Shown here: piece by piece, positions 21,601-31,591 of the stretch
How positions within the stretch are numbered: position 1 is the stretch's first letter
Layout of the letters: every line of letters starts with the position of its first letter
Origin: Polytrichum commune
Taxonomy: Eukaryota > Streptophyta > Polytrichopsida > Polytrichales > Polytrichaceae
DNA: 64,000 nt
Assembly: GCA_950295325.1 (NCBI GenBank)
Contig: OX485806.1
Location: 4,774,001 to 4,838,000, forward strand
Direction of reading: 5' to 3'
Position numbers and translations under genes: made by a program
The notes under the pieces: model-generated
What the model saw: the letters and a program-made list of their open reading frames with translations, nothing else
Told to the model about the DNA's origin: nothing
The model's database searches: none

Positions 21601-22027
21601 GGATAAATAAGAGGAGGCCTCCTCTGTATCCTCTATAAGTCATTCTTTGTCGTGTTATTCTCGTGATGTTATGCATATTGTTAAAGAAGAGTTTATATTG
21701 GGGGAATAGCCTTTGTATATGTTTTGTGGATTTTGTGGCGGATAGTTTGGGTTCTTGTATGGTGATGATCGATGGGGGTTCTTGGGTTGCCGTAATTAGG
21801 TCTTGTAAACATGGCATAGCAGTGTTGAGTGAGGAGGCATTCCAAGTAATGGCATATGATTCTAGGCTTGTTAATGGAGTTGGTCTAGGTGGCGGTGATG
21901 GATTGGGGATAGGTGGGGGATTGGGGTGCGTGTCAACGACGCTACCGTGTGAGCGGTGGGACGCGAGCGGTGAGCGGTGAGCAGAAAATCTGCTCACGGT
22001 GAGCAGAAAAAAGTCAACGCTTTCCAA
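18664..22027 (-). pseudogene. LINE-1: APE-type non-LTR retrotransposon ORF, 3' truncated
   Basis: Reads right to left. An endonuclease/exonuclease/phosphatase domain starts with ITWNASSLN and IITIQEPKL (about 21860-21740), continues LLLFIHNKHAF, LLINIYMPSHEEN, ILCGDFNRD (about 21370) and LNSDHLPI (about 21110). The reverse transcriptase follows: GKTPGPDKIPNDIL, GFRAERCTARQLQTPIAA, YIDFKNAFGSIDH, and catalytic YADDL near 19450. Damage is light: TGA at 21578-21580, TGA at 20027-20029 (both where Trp fits) and a one-base shift near 19768. The ORF stops at 18664 where the LTR of element T begins, so the C-terminus is missing. It is a close relative of LINE-2 at 44851-46996, which shows what the missing C-terminus looked like. 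A perfect hairpin (9-bp stem) lies at 21977-21997. Confidence 0.85.
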
Positions 22028-22560
22028 TTATAGTAATAAAAGTTCCAAATTTAGAAAATATAAATAGAAAATTTGTGGGACCTCTTTTTTTAGTAAAAAT
22101 AATGGACCTATTTCCGTGCAAATTTTGAGGGCTTTCAGGACAGAGACTTGGTTTTAGGGTGCCTTTCAGAGAGACTAGTTCACATGATTTACTTAAACCA
22201 GGGAACTTTTGGCTGTCCATATTATGGTGAGAGCCGGATAATCATAGGCTATGGTCACAACGTAAGAGAAAATTCTAAGTCAAAAAATTCAAGCATTCAA
22301 GCATTGAAGCGAAGTAGCTAAACTCATACCATTCAATAACATCTAAAGCTACTGTTGGAAGGAGAGACCCATAAATATTTAGAAACCTTTATAGATATTT
22401 AAAAACGAATACAATTCACATCATGTAGATAATGATAGGTCTGATATATCGGCGATATTTTCGGAAAACGTGCACTCATACTATAGTATACTCAACGCAA
22501 TAATACTTAGCGACAACTTATAAATAAGGGGGGGCAGCCTAGCTCCTATAGGTATCCACG
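22028..22560. other. Spacer between LINE-1 and the Mutator-like element
   Basis: AT-rich, no open frame of note. The presumed start of LINE-1 and the presumed 3' end of the Mutator-like element both lie here. I could not find a matching terminal inverted repeat by eye. Confidence 0.4.
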
Positions 22561-25500
22561 CTAAGGTCCCACATGCTTCATGATGCCACTTTCGAGGAGG
22601 TGCTTCACTTCATTGAAACTAAGGCTCGGAGCATGGATGAAAGTGTTTTGGTATTGATCCAAGTTGCAGGTCACACGGAAGATGAAGTACAAGTGCTTGC
22701 AGTTCACCCAAGGGCGCCGCTTCCCAAGTGCTCTTGCTGACATCTCCACGAAATCCGGGCACGTGCACGACGGGAAGGTGCTAATAGTGATACGGTACTC
22801 TTCAACCTTAGCCTTCTTTCGGGACTGGAACAGAATGATGCACCCGATCCCTGGGTGAGGTATCATTGTGACGGAGGTGATTTGTCTGTCGACGTTGAGG
22901 GCTGACTCCCACTTGTTGCGTTGTTGGACGCATGGACCGTTGTTACTGCGTCGGATCTTCTTTCCAAACCTCAGCGTAGGGTATTGATCGGCTTGGGTCG
23001 GGGTAGGGAGTTCGGCCATGGATGAGGCAACATTGGAGGAGTTGCCGAAGAGTCTTCTGGGTGACACATCTTGACGCTGCTGAAGTTGGAATCCCCCTTC
23101 TTCAAGGGCCAGAACCTCCTGGAGAGTGAGGTTTGTCCCAGTGAGGACAGGCCAGACGTCCGGGACATCCGGACGGTGCTGCACCCACTTCCTCCTAGTG
23201 CCTTTGACACATCTCTCAATGTCGTCGTTGCAGAAGAAGAACTGTGTCAAGAATTCCTTGTTCTTCTTGTAGTCGTGCATGTAGCCGGTGTACGTAGGAG
23301 CTGGAGTACTTTTACCATGCCGAACGATCTTCTGGGTGCACTTGGTCTTTGTGCGAGCTTGCATGGCGAAGCAGGCCTTGGCGGAAGTCTTGGGCAGTCT
23401 AGAAATGTGCCACTTGGAGACATCGCAGTGGGTCTCCTGAATGTTATTGACGTGGGTGACCCGTTGTGGAATCGATTTCTCGGGTGATTGTGCTAGGGGC
23501 AGGTCTGATGGTGTGGAGGAATCAGTACGTGCCTTGGTTGACCTAGTGCTCACTCGTGGATGAGAGAAACTGACCTTGTCGGGTCTATGTGAATCTTGAT
23601 CAAAACCAGGGGGCATATCAAGTTTGCGCTTGGTGGTGCCAAAGACCTCCTCTCCTTCGAGTTGCGGTTTGCGGGTGCACCAATGCTCTGCTCCAGGCAT
23701 GTGCTCGAGGGCTGCAACAATTCTCTTGACGTCACCGGATCGTTGTGCAGCACGAAGGCGGAGTTCTTCTTTTCCTGGGCCAGTACCAGAGCGATCACCC
23801 TTCAAGTAGGTGTAGTAGTTCGTACATTGCATGAACGCCCTCACGAAATCATCCACGGTCGCAACATACAGATCAGAGCCACGGTTTCCAGACTGCTGAA
23901 GCCATTTGTTATGGACTGTCTCGGAGAGGTTGCAAGATGGCATCTCTGCCAACTCAGAATCTGTGAAATTCTGAGAGAAGTAAATAAAATTTAGTGAGTA
24001 CGCTTTGCACAAAAACAAACCAAAAGCCTAAACTGGCACCAAAAAGAAAAAGAAAAACCCAAAAAACCCAAAAAAGAACCCAAAAAAAAGTTGACACCAA
24101 AAAGCGAAATAGAAAGTGGGTGGGTACTCACTAGTTGCATGAAACCACCCCATTGACGGTAACGAAAGTGCCAGAATGCAAGCCATGTATCAAGGTCCTT
24201 GATTCCTTCCTCGGATGCAGCTCCAGAGGAAAGCCACCATGCCCGGATGGCAAGATAACGGGACTCGGACTGCTCGGGAGTCTTGGCATCCTTGTACTGC
24301 TTGCATAACAACTTGTGTTGATGTTGGAGGTCGGGCTTGATGTGGGTGGTGGTGTGGCGTTCCATAGACACCGTCCAATGCAATAATCATGTCCTCTCGC
24401 GAGACTCCATAGGAACCTTGGGATCACTACTGCCATAGATAATCCTAACTGCATTCCAATTGGCTTGTGCACTGTCCGCCATGAACCCTTTGAAGTTAAC
24501 TTTAGCAATGCCATGTCTGTGCATAACTTCATTGAGCCCATGCCAAAGAAGGCTCTACGCCGTGACGTCCTCAGACTGCATATCACATATTGCAATAGTC
24601 ATAACCCGGCAGTAGGCCGAGTCATAGACATGGCAAGCCATGGTTGTCCACCCCTTGACACGCTTGACATGGTCAAACATGACCCAAGCATCCTGCAAAT
24701 CACCGTGTGGTTGCATTCTCCTGACAAGGTCAACTCCAGAGCCAGGGCCCACCTCGGACATCTTGAACACATAGACTTTCTCCAACAACTTTCCTTGGCC
24801 TGGGAATTTGTTTTCTTGCGCATAGGGCCAATTGCTATGACCTCTGAGTCCGGTGATGCTGTCAATGATCCCCCCTCGCCCAATGCGCTTGAAGGAAGTG
24901 ACAGTGTTTCGAATACTCGGGGTGCTGAGGTGTTGGTACCTGTCCATGACAAACTTCATGGACTCGAGGTCCATAACTTTATTGGGATCAGATCCCGTGC
25001 GTAGAAGATACTTGGCCAGGAACTCTTTACTTGCAGCCAATGCAATGGCAGAGTTGGTGGCGGTGGGAGTCCTCTCAACCTCTCTACCAATGAGATCATG
25101 AATTTCGACCTTAGACTCTCTACAGACACCTTGCGAAACGGGGTGATGGTGATGACCCATATGGATGCATGCACGGGTCATGTCACCTTTGCCAAGAACA
25201 TAGTACATCTTAGCTTGGCAAGTATCAAGACAGTAGGGTGGTGTCTTACAGACCTTACAAACGAGAGATGACCCAGCTGGGGGATCAGCTCCTGCGGAGA
25301 AGGGTGAGGCGGTACAGCCTTCCCATTCGGTCTCGTTGACGGTAGTGGCCCGATTGGGGCGGTTGAGGTAATCACAACCCTCGTTATTACAACGTAGATG
25401 GCCAACACAACATGAAAACCGGAAGGTCAAGCTGAGATCATTGGTAATGTTAGACGTCTTTGTCCTACACCAAGCATGACCGTCGAAACGCTTGTCCATT

Positions 25501-26240
25501 CCGAACATGAGTCTAGCATGGGAATGGGGAGCATCAGCTCCGAGAGGAGGGAACTCAAAGATGACGTCGCCGTCAAAAACAGAAGGGAGGAAGTCAACCT
25601 TCTCAAGCCTAACAGATTCATAATCAATACTCTTGAGGATGTTCTTGGACCCTGGTCGGGTTGCAAGCAACTTCAAGTGGTGGACAACACTGGGACGATC
25701 TATAGACACACCTGGGTGAACTGGGGGTCTGGAAGTAGATGGTTGACTTACGGTAGGCGAGTGTGGAATCCTGGGAGGATTGATGAAGGGCTGATCCTGC
25801 GATGGAGGTGGGGTAAGTGAGGCAAAGTCAGAGGCAGGTGGCACATCATCATCAGAGTCATCGCTGAGATAGGTAACCTCTTGGATGCCGGGCTCCTTCT
25901 TGACCGTCGCCAGAAGAGGAGCCTGCGTGGTGGAGGTGAGGGACACGCCTGGTGTTAGCAACACAGTAGTGGTGGCCATCTCAGACTCGGTGACGCCTAT
26001 GGCCTTGTACTTTGCAGGGAGCAAGAACCAAACTCTACCATCGTCAATGCGAAAGGACATCTGAAGGACAGTGTGACTCAAGTCACCGTTGTCATTAAAG
26101 ACCTCTTCCTCGACATGAATTGAGTCTGGGTGGAATCTAAATCTCAAACTAAGGAATGACTCTGTGACTTTGGCTAGACCATCATCTCCTAGAGGGATCA
26201 TAAGGGGGATGGAATGGTGCAGTGCTCTGATGGTGGCCAT
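22561..26240 (-). pseudogene. Mutator-like (MULE) transposase with SWIM zinc finger, two exons, two nonsense codons
   Basis: Exon 1 is 26240-24132 and exon 2 is 23970-22561, separated by a 161-bp GT-AG intron (23971-24131) in phase 0. The start is taken at ATG 26240-26238, about 70 bp after a TATA box. The N-terminal half has a Cys/His-rich block (CCVGHLRC, CKVCKTPPYC, CIHMGHHHH, about residues 265-385). A DDE-like region follows: WVMFDH (first Asp), FMADSAQANWNAV (second Asp), LLHW and an IRAWW segment. Exon 2 ends with a SWIM finger, CTCPDF...NCKH (near 22740). Two in-frame stops break exon 1: TAG at about 24555 (CAG to TAG fits) and TGA at about 24390 (Cys or Trp expected). SWIM-plus-DDE is the Mutator superfamily layout, but I do not know this subfamily. 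Terminal repeats were not found. Confidence 0.7.
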
Positions 26241-26308
26241 TGTAGAAGGAATGTAAATGCGAGTCGGCCAAACGGGCAATGGACTTAAGCTGAGCAGAAA
26301 GTGGGTTG

Positions 26309-26316
26309 TGTATATA
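26309..26316 (-). promoter_or_regulatory. TATA box of the Mutator-like transposase
   Basis: CTATATAC on the minus strand, about 70 bp upstream of the ATG at 26240. Confidence 0.4.
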
Positions 26317-26645
26317 GTGATGTGATGAGCAGGCCATGGCAAGAGGGAATATGTGAAAGACGGTGGAGACTTGGATTAGTAGTGGAATAATAAGCCGACT
26401 CATGATAGCAACATGATTAAGAACTGAAAATGCACTGCAGCAATTACTTAAGTTAGTCATGATCATATGCCAATCCAATGTAGATATATTAAGAAAAAAC
26501 ATGAGGTTGAATGCCGAGTGCCGTAATTATAAATACACCAGAGACCACGTGAACCATTTAGTGGATGTAAGGGACATTATAATATATATAGGCAAATATA
26601 TAGGGCATGTAGGATAACATTGTACTACAATAAAGCTATATCAAA

Positions 26646-26870
26646 CTAATCCCACCCCAAGCCTAGCCTTAACCCTCCCTGGCCTCACTAATTGAACCTG
26701 AAAAGAGCGTATCGTGGCCGAGACTAGGAATTCCAGACATCAAAATCAAAATCTATCACTTACTAATCCCACCCAAGCCTAGCCTAAACCCTCTCTGGCC
26801 TCACTGATTGAACCTGAAAAGAGCGTATCGGGGCCGAGACTAGGAATTCCATGATAGTAGCTATGCAATA
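26646..26870. repeat. Two-copy tandem repeat (period 117 bp)
   Basis: CTAATCCCACCC..AAGCCTAGCC and GAACCTGAAAAGAGCGTATCG.GGCCGAGACTAGGAATTCC occur at about 26646-26745 and about 26763-26855. The core GTATCGGGGCCGAGAC reappears in reverse complement near 29012. Confidence 0.8.
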
Positions 26871-26903
26871 ATAAATTCTAAACACTAGAATGCTACATTC
26901 TGA

Positions 26904-27350
26904 TTAGCGACGAAGACGCTTATGGGGACCTTTGCCATTTTTGTCACCGTCATGTTTATGACAATGGTCAATCCCTAAACTATGAACTGCAGTGCATCCT
27001 TCGCAACCCAGTCCTTGACCTTTGGGACGTGGGGCACTCCTTAATAGAGATCTAGAGTAAGTGCCCGGTTTAATAATCCCTACTCTAGAATAGGCATGAG
27101 TCTGTAAAGTAGACTTGTCCTCTATCAGCATTGCAACATCCTCTTGCGAAGGTGGAGTCCGTGCATGTGGACTCTGAACCATGACCGCCGGAGTAACTGA
27201 GCAGTCATGTGGGACGATCGCCGGAGTCAACTGAGCAATCTTCATGTTGTTGACGTCTGCAGAACCATCGATGGACAACGTGGCGTGAATTTGAGATGAA
27301 CTAGGGGCACCTAAAGGAGCAAGGCTTGGGAGACTTGAGTCAGTACCCAT
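26904..27350 (-). CDS. Small companion ORF next to the transposase, Cys/His motif and basic C-terminus
   Basis: 149 codons from ATG 27350-27348, preceded by a TATA-like TATATAATAC at 27401-27410 (about 55 bp), which favours this start over an upstream Met at 27416. The protein is Ser/Pro/Thr-rich and ends with CEGCTAVHSLGIDHCHKH followed by KGPHKRLRR, so a small zinc site and a nuclear-type basic tail are possible. It lies head to tail with the transposase, the arrangement of two-gene Mutator elements, so it may be a second gene of that element. It has no recognised homologue. Confidence 0.45.
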   Translation of the reverse strand: MGTDSSLPSLAPLGAPSSSQIHATLSIDGSADVNNMKIAQLTPAIVPHDCSVTPAVMVQSPHARTPPSQEDVAMLIEDKSTLQTHAYSRVGIIKPGTYSRSLLRSAPRPKGQGLGCEGCTAVHSLGIDHCHKHDGDKNGKGPHKRLRR

Positions 27351-27400
27351 TGGAGAAGAATATGATGAGATGACATGAAGGAATGGGTACAAGTAATCGG

Positions 27401-27410
27401 GTATTATATA
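27401..27410 (-). promoter_or_regulatory. TATA-like box of the companion ORF
   Basis: TATATAATAC on the minus strand, about 55 bp before ATG 27350. Confidence 0.35.
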
Positions 27411-27416
27411 CACCAA

Positions 27417-27789
27417 GGGTAGACACCAATACCCGAATATTTGACAACTTGTTAGATCAATACATAGTCAATATTTATTTATGGAAATGTTGGACAACTT
27501 GTTTCATGTAGGAATAGAATGTAAGACAACAATAGTCAATCCTTTAGCACCACCAAAAATCTGACATGGCAAGATTGGAATATGTAAAAGAGGTTTTAGC
27601 GGCGCCTTTTGTAGTGTATTAATGCAGTGTGGATTAACCGAGGGATTATTTAAGAAGCCTCAGATTAATTATCTAAAACCAATGTGAACATAATTATCCA
27701 AAATGTGAACATAATGATGGCGCAAAGATGTAAATTATGACAGACATGACAATGATATATAGGAACTGTTTGCTTCGGTATTGTTAGAG
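27417..27789. other. Intergenic stretch without recognisable features
   Basis: AT-rich; ACAACTTGTT-type words recur near 27450 and 27495. No gene seen. Confidence 0.4.
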
Positions 27790-28507
27790 ATGAACACTAG
27801 GTCGAGAGCGAGAGCAGATCGAGAAGTTAGAAGGAATATTGAAAAACAGAGGCGTATTGAGAGAAGGCAAAGGTTCGAATCACGAGAGAGCATAGGGACG
27901 CCGTACAACTTGCGGACAACAATGGGTAGACGAGGGCTTAATTCTGCTAGGGGCACAGGTAGAGGTTCCAAAGGAGAAAAAATGTTTGATGTCTCAGCGG
28001 TAGCTCCCATCGTTTTATTTCTTGTATCGGAGGAAGAGAACCAAGTTGACAAAGGGGGCAGTGAGGTGTTGATTATCTGCAAGCCTAATGCCATTTTTTT
28101 TATGTGTATTCACGGTAATTAGAATAGTTGACAAACATTAACTTCCATCGGCTCCTTTATATCGTATTTTATCTTTGGTGTGGGATTGTGAATTGGGTTT
28201 GGGTTGGGCATTTGGAACAGCGACTTACGCAGACAGAGCTTCAACCTGGGGCAGCCTCAAGTGCCTCCACATCATATGAGAGTGAGGAACAGGTTTGTAA
28301 AGATTGGACTCAATTGGTGACTTGTAGGGCCATTGGTGTAGGGTTAGGTTTCTTTGCAAAGCTAACGTTGTCCGAGGCCAACTTCATAGCTAATGAGCAA
28401 AGGATATATACACTTGACAGAGCCTAGGAGAATTTGATCGCGGCGCTGATGTGGGTGATCTTCGAGAAGCCAACATGGACAATGAAGAGCAACACTTTGG
28501 GGAAGAG
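27790..28507 (+). CDS. Cryptic gene with three small phase-0 exons (5' part), unknown function
   Basis: Exons 27790-28065 (92 codons from ATG), 28221-28292 (24 codons) and 28421-28507 (29 codons) are bounded by AG acceptors (GGAACAG, TTGACAG) and GT donors (GTGTTG, GTTTGT, GTAGGT), all in phase 0 with no stop. The first exon is strongly basic (RSRARADREVRRNIEKQRRIERR), then RTTMGRRG; later exons are acidic or polar (ASTSYESEEQ, GEFDRGADVGDLREANM, EEQHFGEE). The frame leaves through a donor at 28508 into repetitive DNA, so the 3' part is missing or lies beyond the repeats. It may be the start of a host gene or of another transposon ORF. No domain is recognised. Confidence 0.4.
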
Positions 28508-28559
28508 GTAGGTTGTCCCACCCATAAATAATTGAATGTAAATTTTTCGTGTGAATTGA

Positions 28560-29232
28560 AATATTATGGAACCTATACTCGGAACCTATATTCTGGAACC
28601 TATACTCGGCGAACGTGAGGGTGAAGGGGAGGGTTGAGGGTGAGGAGGTGAGGAGGAGGGTTGAGGGTTGAGCTTGAGGGTGCGGGAGAACGGCTTTAGG
28701 GATGGCGGACTATGAGGTTGACTTGGGGTTGAGGGAATCTGGCTCGGGGGTTAGGACTTGATATGTGACTCAATTTGATGTGAGGCTCAATGTGGGAGAG
28801 GGGTCTAATATGTTAGTGAGTTTGATATCACTATGAGGTTCACTTGGGGTTGAGGGAATCTGGTTCGGGTGTTAGGACTTGATATGTGACTGAATTTGAT
28901 TTGATTCACATTGTGGGTGAGGGAAGAGGGGATTTTGGTAGGGGGTAGAAGTGTCAGATTTTGATATTTCTAAAAATCTGAAATTGAAATGTGGGAGTCA
29001 TAAAAGGTGTCTCGGCCCCGATACACCTTTTTGGGGGTCTAATATGTTAGTGAGTTTGATATTACTATGAGGTTGACTTGGGGTTGAGGGAATCTGGTTC
29101 GGGGGTTAGGACTTGATATGTGATTGAATTTGATGTAATGCTAAGCGTGGATGAGGGAGGAGGGGATTCTGGTAGGGGGTAGAAGTGTCAAATTTTGAAT
29201 TTTCTAAAAACCTGAAATTGAGTGTCTAATAT
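28560..29232 (+). repeat. G-rich tandem repeat tract
   Basis: Two short direct repeats of GGAACCTATACTCGG near 28568-28608, then a GGGTTGAGGGTGAG-type simple tract (about 28615-28690), then three copies of a longer unit containing TATGAGGTT.ACTTGGGGTTGAGGGAATCTGG (about 28709, 28831 and 29066). The last two copies also share GTCTAATATGTTAGTGAG and GGTAGGGGGTAGAAGTGTCA. A TCTCGGCCCCGATAC word links it to the repeats at 26646-26870. Confidence 0.75.
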
Positions 29233-30147
29233 GTTACGAGTGCTAACCATTCGCATTCCGCCATGCTAATGATTAGCTCCTCCTACCCCGGACCTTATAT
29301 TTCATAGGAGGGAACCAACCCTCCTACTTTGCTTTCGGGACTCACCCCTTAATCGGTAACCCATTCCTAGATGTGGACTTCCATCCATGGGAAGTCCAAT
29401 CCCATGTTGATCATCGCATTGCCGGAGCAACACTACAACAACCCGAACCATACTAGGCAACTATGGCCTCACAATAGGCCAAAGCCCATGGAGGCCTTGC
29501 CGTTCGGCCTCGGGTGGGTGAGGCCACACCACCTCACCCATATAAGCCTCTAGGACTCTACGCGGGGCCCCTACCCCACCGTCAACCAACCTCTTGTCTC
29601 TCCACCAAGAGTTGGGGCCAAGTGGACACTTTCCTTTAGCTGCTGGGCCTAGAACCCCCCAGCAGCTTCAGACCATCATAACTTCCTTGTATGATGTCTG
29701 ATCATAACAACCAACCACTCCATGTTCATCTACGCTTCACGTAGATGCCGATGGACTCCTCACTTGCCCCATTCGGGCAAGTATTGAGGACGTTATGCCT
29801 GTCTGAACTTTGGCAGTCCCGGGAATCACTCCCAGGCACTGCTGCACCAGGGCGCTGTCCGGGACAGCGCCCCACTCAAATGGCCATAACTCCTAGCTCC
29901 CACCTCCGCTTGAGGTGGTCTTGAGCATTCTAGAATCACCACGCCATGAGCTACGCATAGCTCATGGCCTTACCCTCCTGCCTCCTAGTCTCCGTGGGTG
30001 GGAGGCGTTCCCAACGCCCGGGGCCCTCACCCACACTAGGATCACTTGGGCCCTCTCACCAACGGCGCCACAAGTCCCGGGTGTCACTCCGGGGTCCCCT
30101 TTGTGCCCATGGTGTTTCGGGCACTCCTCATGGAGAGGTGCGCGACA
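29233..30147 (-). repeat. Truncated chromovirus LTR
   Basis: Same LTR family as 41005-41978 in minus orientation. The right end is intact (ending GCGCGACA) and is followed by GTACT; the left end starts at GTTACGAG, about 60 bp short of the expected TGTCGCAACC terminus. Open frames inside LTRs of this family are shadows of their palindromes. Confidence 0.85.
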
Positions 30148-30605
30148 GTACTCCTGCAGTGACATCCCCTCCTATTGAGCTACGAGGTGTGGAACGCAGC
30201 GACACCCCATCTAGTGAGTCGTCCATGCCTTCATTATTTGGGACAGTACCAGTCGGTCTATTCAGGTCATCTTGGCTTCCAGTTGGGATATGACCAGTTG
30301 GAACATTACCAGCTAAGAGGTGATGGTCCACAATATTGTTGGTTTGGACATTTCTCTCTGGATTATTTGCATATGATTTGCTACCAGCATGATTCCTTCC
30401 AAGTTCTTTGGTAGTATCATGTTCATCAGCGATCAATATTTGGACGTCCAACTCCTCTTTCGTCATGCCATGTTCCGGTAGTGGCAATTTAGGGATAGTC
30501 ATAGTGGCTACCGGAAGTAATTCCCGGTTCTGATACAAATAATCTGTCCTCTTCTTCGTCCGTCAACCCATTTTGCCAATCATACATGAGTAGGACTTGA
30601 GGCCG
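30148..30605 (-). pseudogene. Protease-RT linker fragment of element A
   Basis: Trapped between two LTRs in opposite orientation. On the minus strand it reads YDWQNGLTDEEEDRLF, matching the FDWEAGLTDEEE that follows the protease in element T, then a frame change into a long open linker (EHGMTKEELDVQI...). I infer it is the continuation of the element A gag-protease frame that ends at about 37440, separated by insertion of the chromovirus 30606-37438. Confidence 0.5.
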
Positions 30606-31577
30606 TGTCGCGCACCTCTCCATGAGGAGTGCCCGAAACACCATGGGCACAAGGGGGACCCCGGAGTGACACCCGGGACTTGTGGCGCCGTTGGTGAGAG
30701 GGCCCAAGTGATCCTAGTGTGCGTGAGGGCCCCGGGCGTTGGGAACGCCTCCCACCCACGAAGACTAGGAGGCACAAGGGTAAAGCCATGAGTTATGCGT
30801 AGCTCATGGCGTGGTGATTCTAGAATGCTCAAGAACACCTCAATCGGAGGTGTGAGCTAGGAGTTATGGCCATTTGAGTGGGGCGCTGTCCCGGGACAGC
30901 GCCCTGGTACAGCAGTGCCTGGGAGTGATTCCCGGGACTGCAAAGGTTCAAACAGGCATAACTTCCCCAATACTTGCCCGAATGGGGCAAGTGAGGAGTC
31001 CATCGGCATCTACGTGAAGCGTAGATGAACATGGAGTGGTTGGTTGTTATGATCAGACATCATACAAGGAAGTTATGATGGTCTGAAGCTGCTGGGGGGT
31101 TCTAGGCCCAGCAGCTAAAGGAAAATGTCCACTTGGCCCCAACTCTTGGTAGAGAGACAAGAGTTTGGTTGACGGTGGGGTAGGGGCCCCGCGTGAAGTC
31201 CTAGAGGCTTATATGGGTGAGGTGGTGTGGCCTCACCCACCCGAGGCCGAACGGCAAGGCCTCCATGGGCTTTGGCCTATTGTGAGGCCATAGTTGCCTA
31301 GTATGGTTCGGGTTGTTGTAGTGTTGCTCCGGCAACGCGATGATCAACATACGATTGGACTTCCATGGATGGAAGTCCACATTGGGGAAATGGGTTACCG
31401 ATTAAGGGGTGAGTCCCGAAAGCAAAGTAGGAGGGTTGGTTCCCTCCTATGAACTATTGGTCCGGGGTAAGAGGAGCTATCCATTAGCATGGCGGAATGC
31501 GAAGGGTTAGCGCTCGTAACCTTTGCTAGAAACGAAAATTGGCAAGATTGTTAAGGGACCTAGCAAGGGTTGCGACA
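30606..31577 (+). repeat. 5' LTR of the chromovirus, rich in perfect hairpins
   Basis: 972 bp, TGTCGCGC...TTGCGACA. Inverted repeats able to fold back: 30785-30810, 30881-30904 (a 24-bp perfect palindrome), 30972-30992, 31007-31027, 31087-31116 and 31357-31378. A TTATATGGG at about 31209 could be a TATA element. Confidence 0.9.
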
Positions 31578-31579
31578 CT

Positions 31580-31591
31580 TGGTATCAGAGC
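31580..31591 (+). promoter_or_regulatory. Primer binding site, initiator tRNA-Met type
   Basis: TGGTATCAGAGC two bases after the LTR end; complementary to the 3' end of plant initiator tRNA-Met, the usual primer of chromoviruses. Confidence 0.85.

Noticed and set aside
29915-30838. Several overlapping open frames of 70-110 codons on both strands
   Set aside because: They lie inside chromovirus LTRs and recur in every copy (also near 36600, 38200 and 41000); palindromes and GC content keep frames open. No protein signature.
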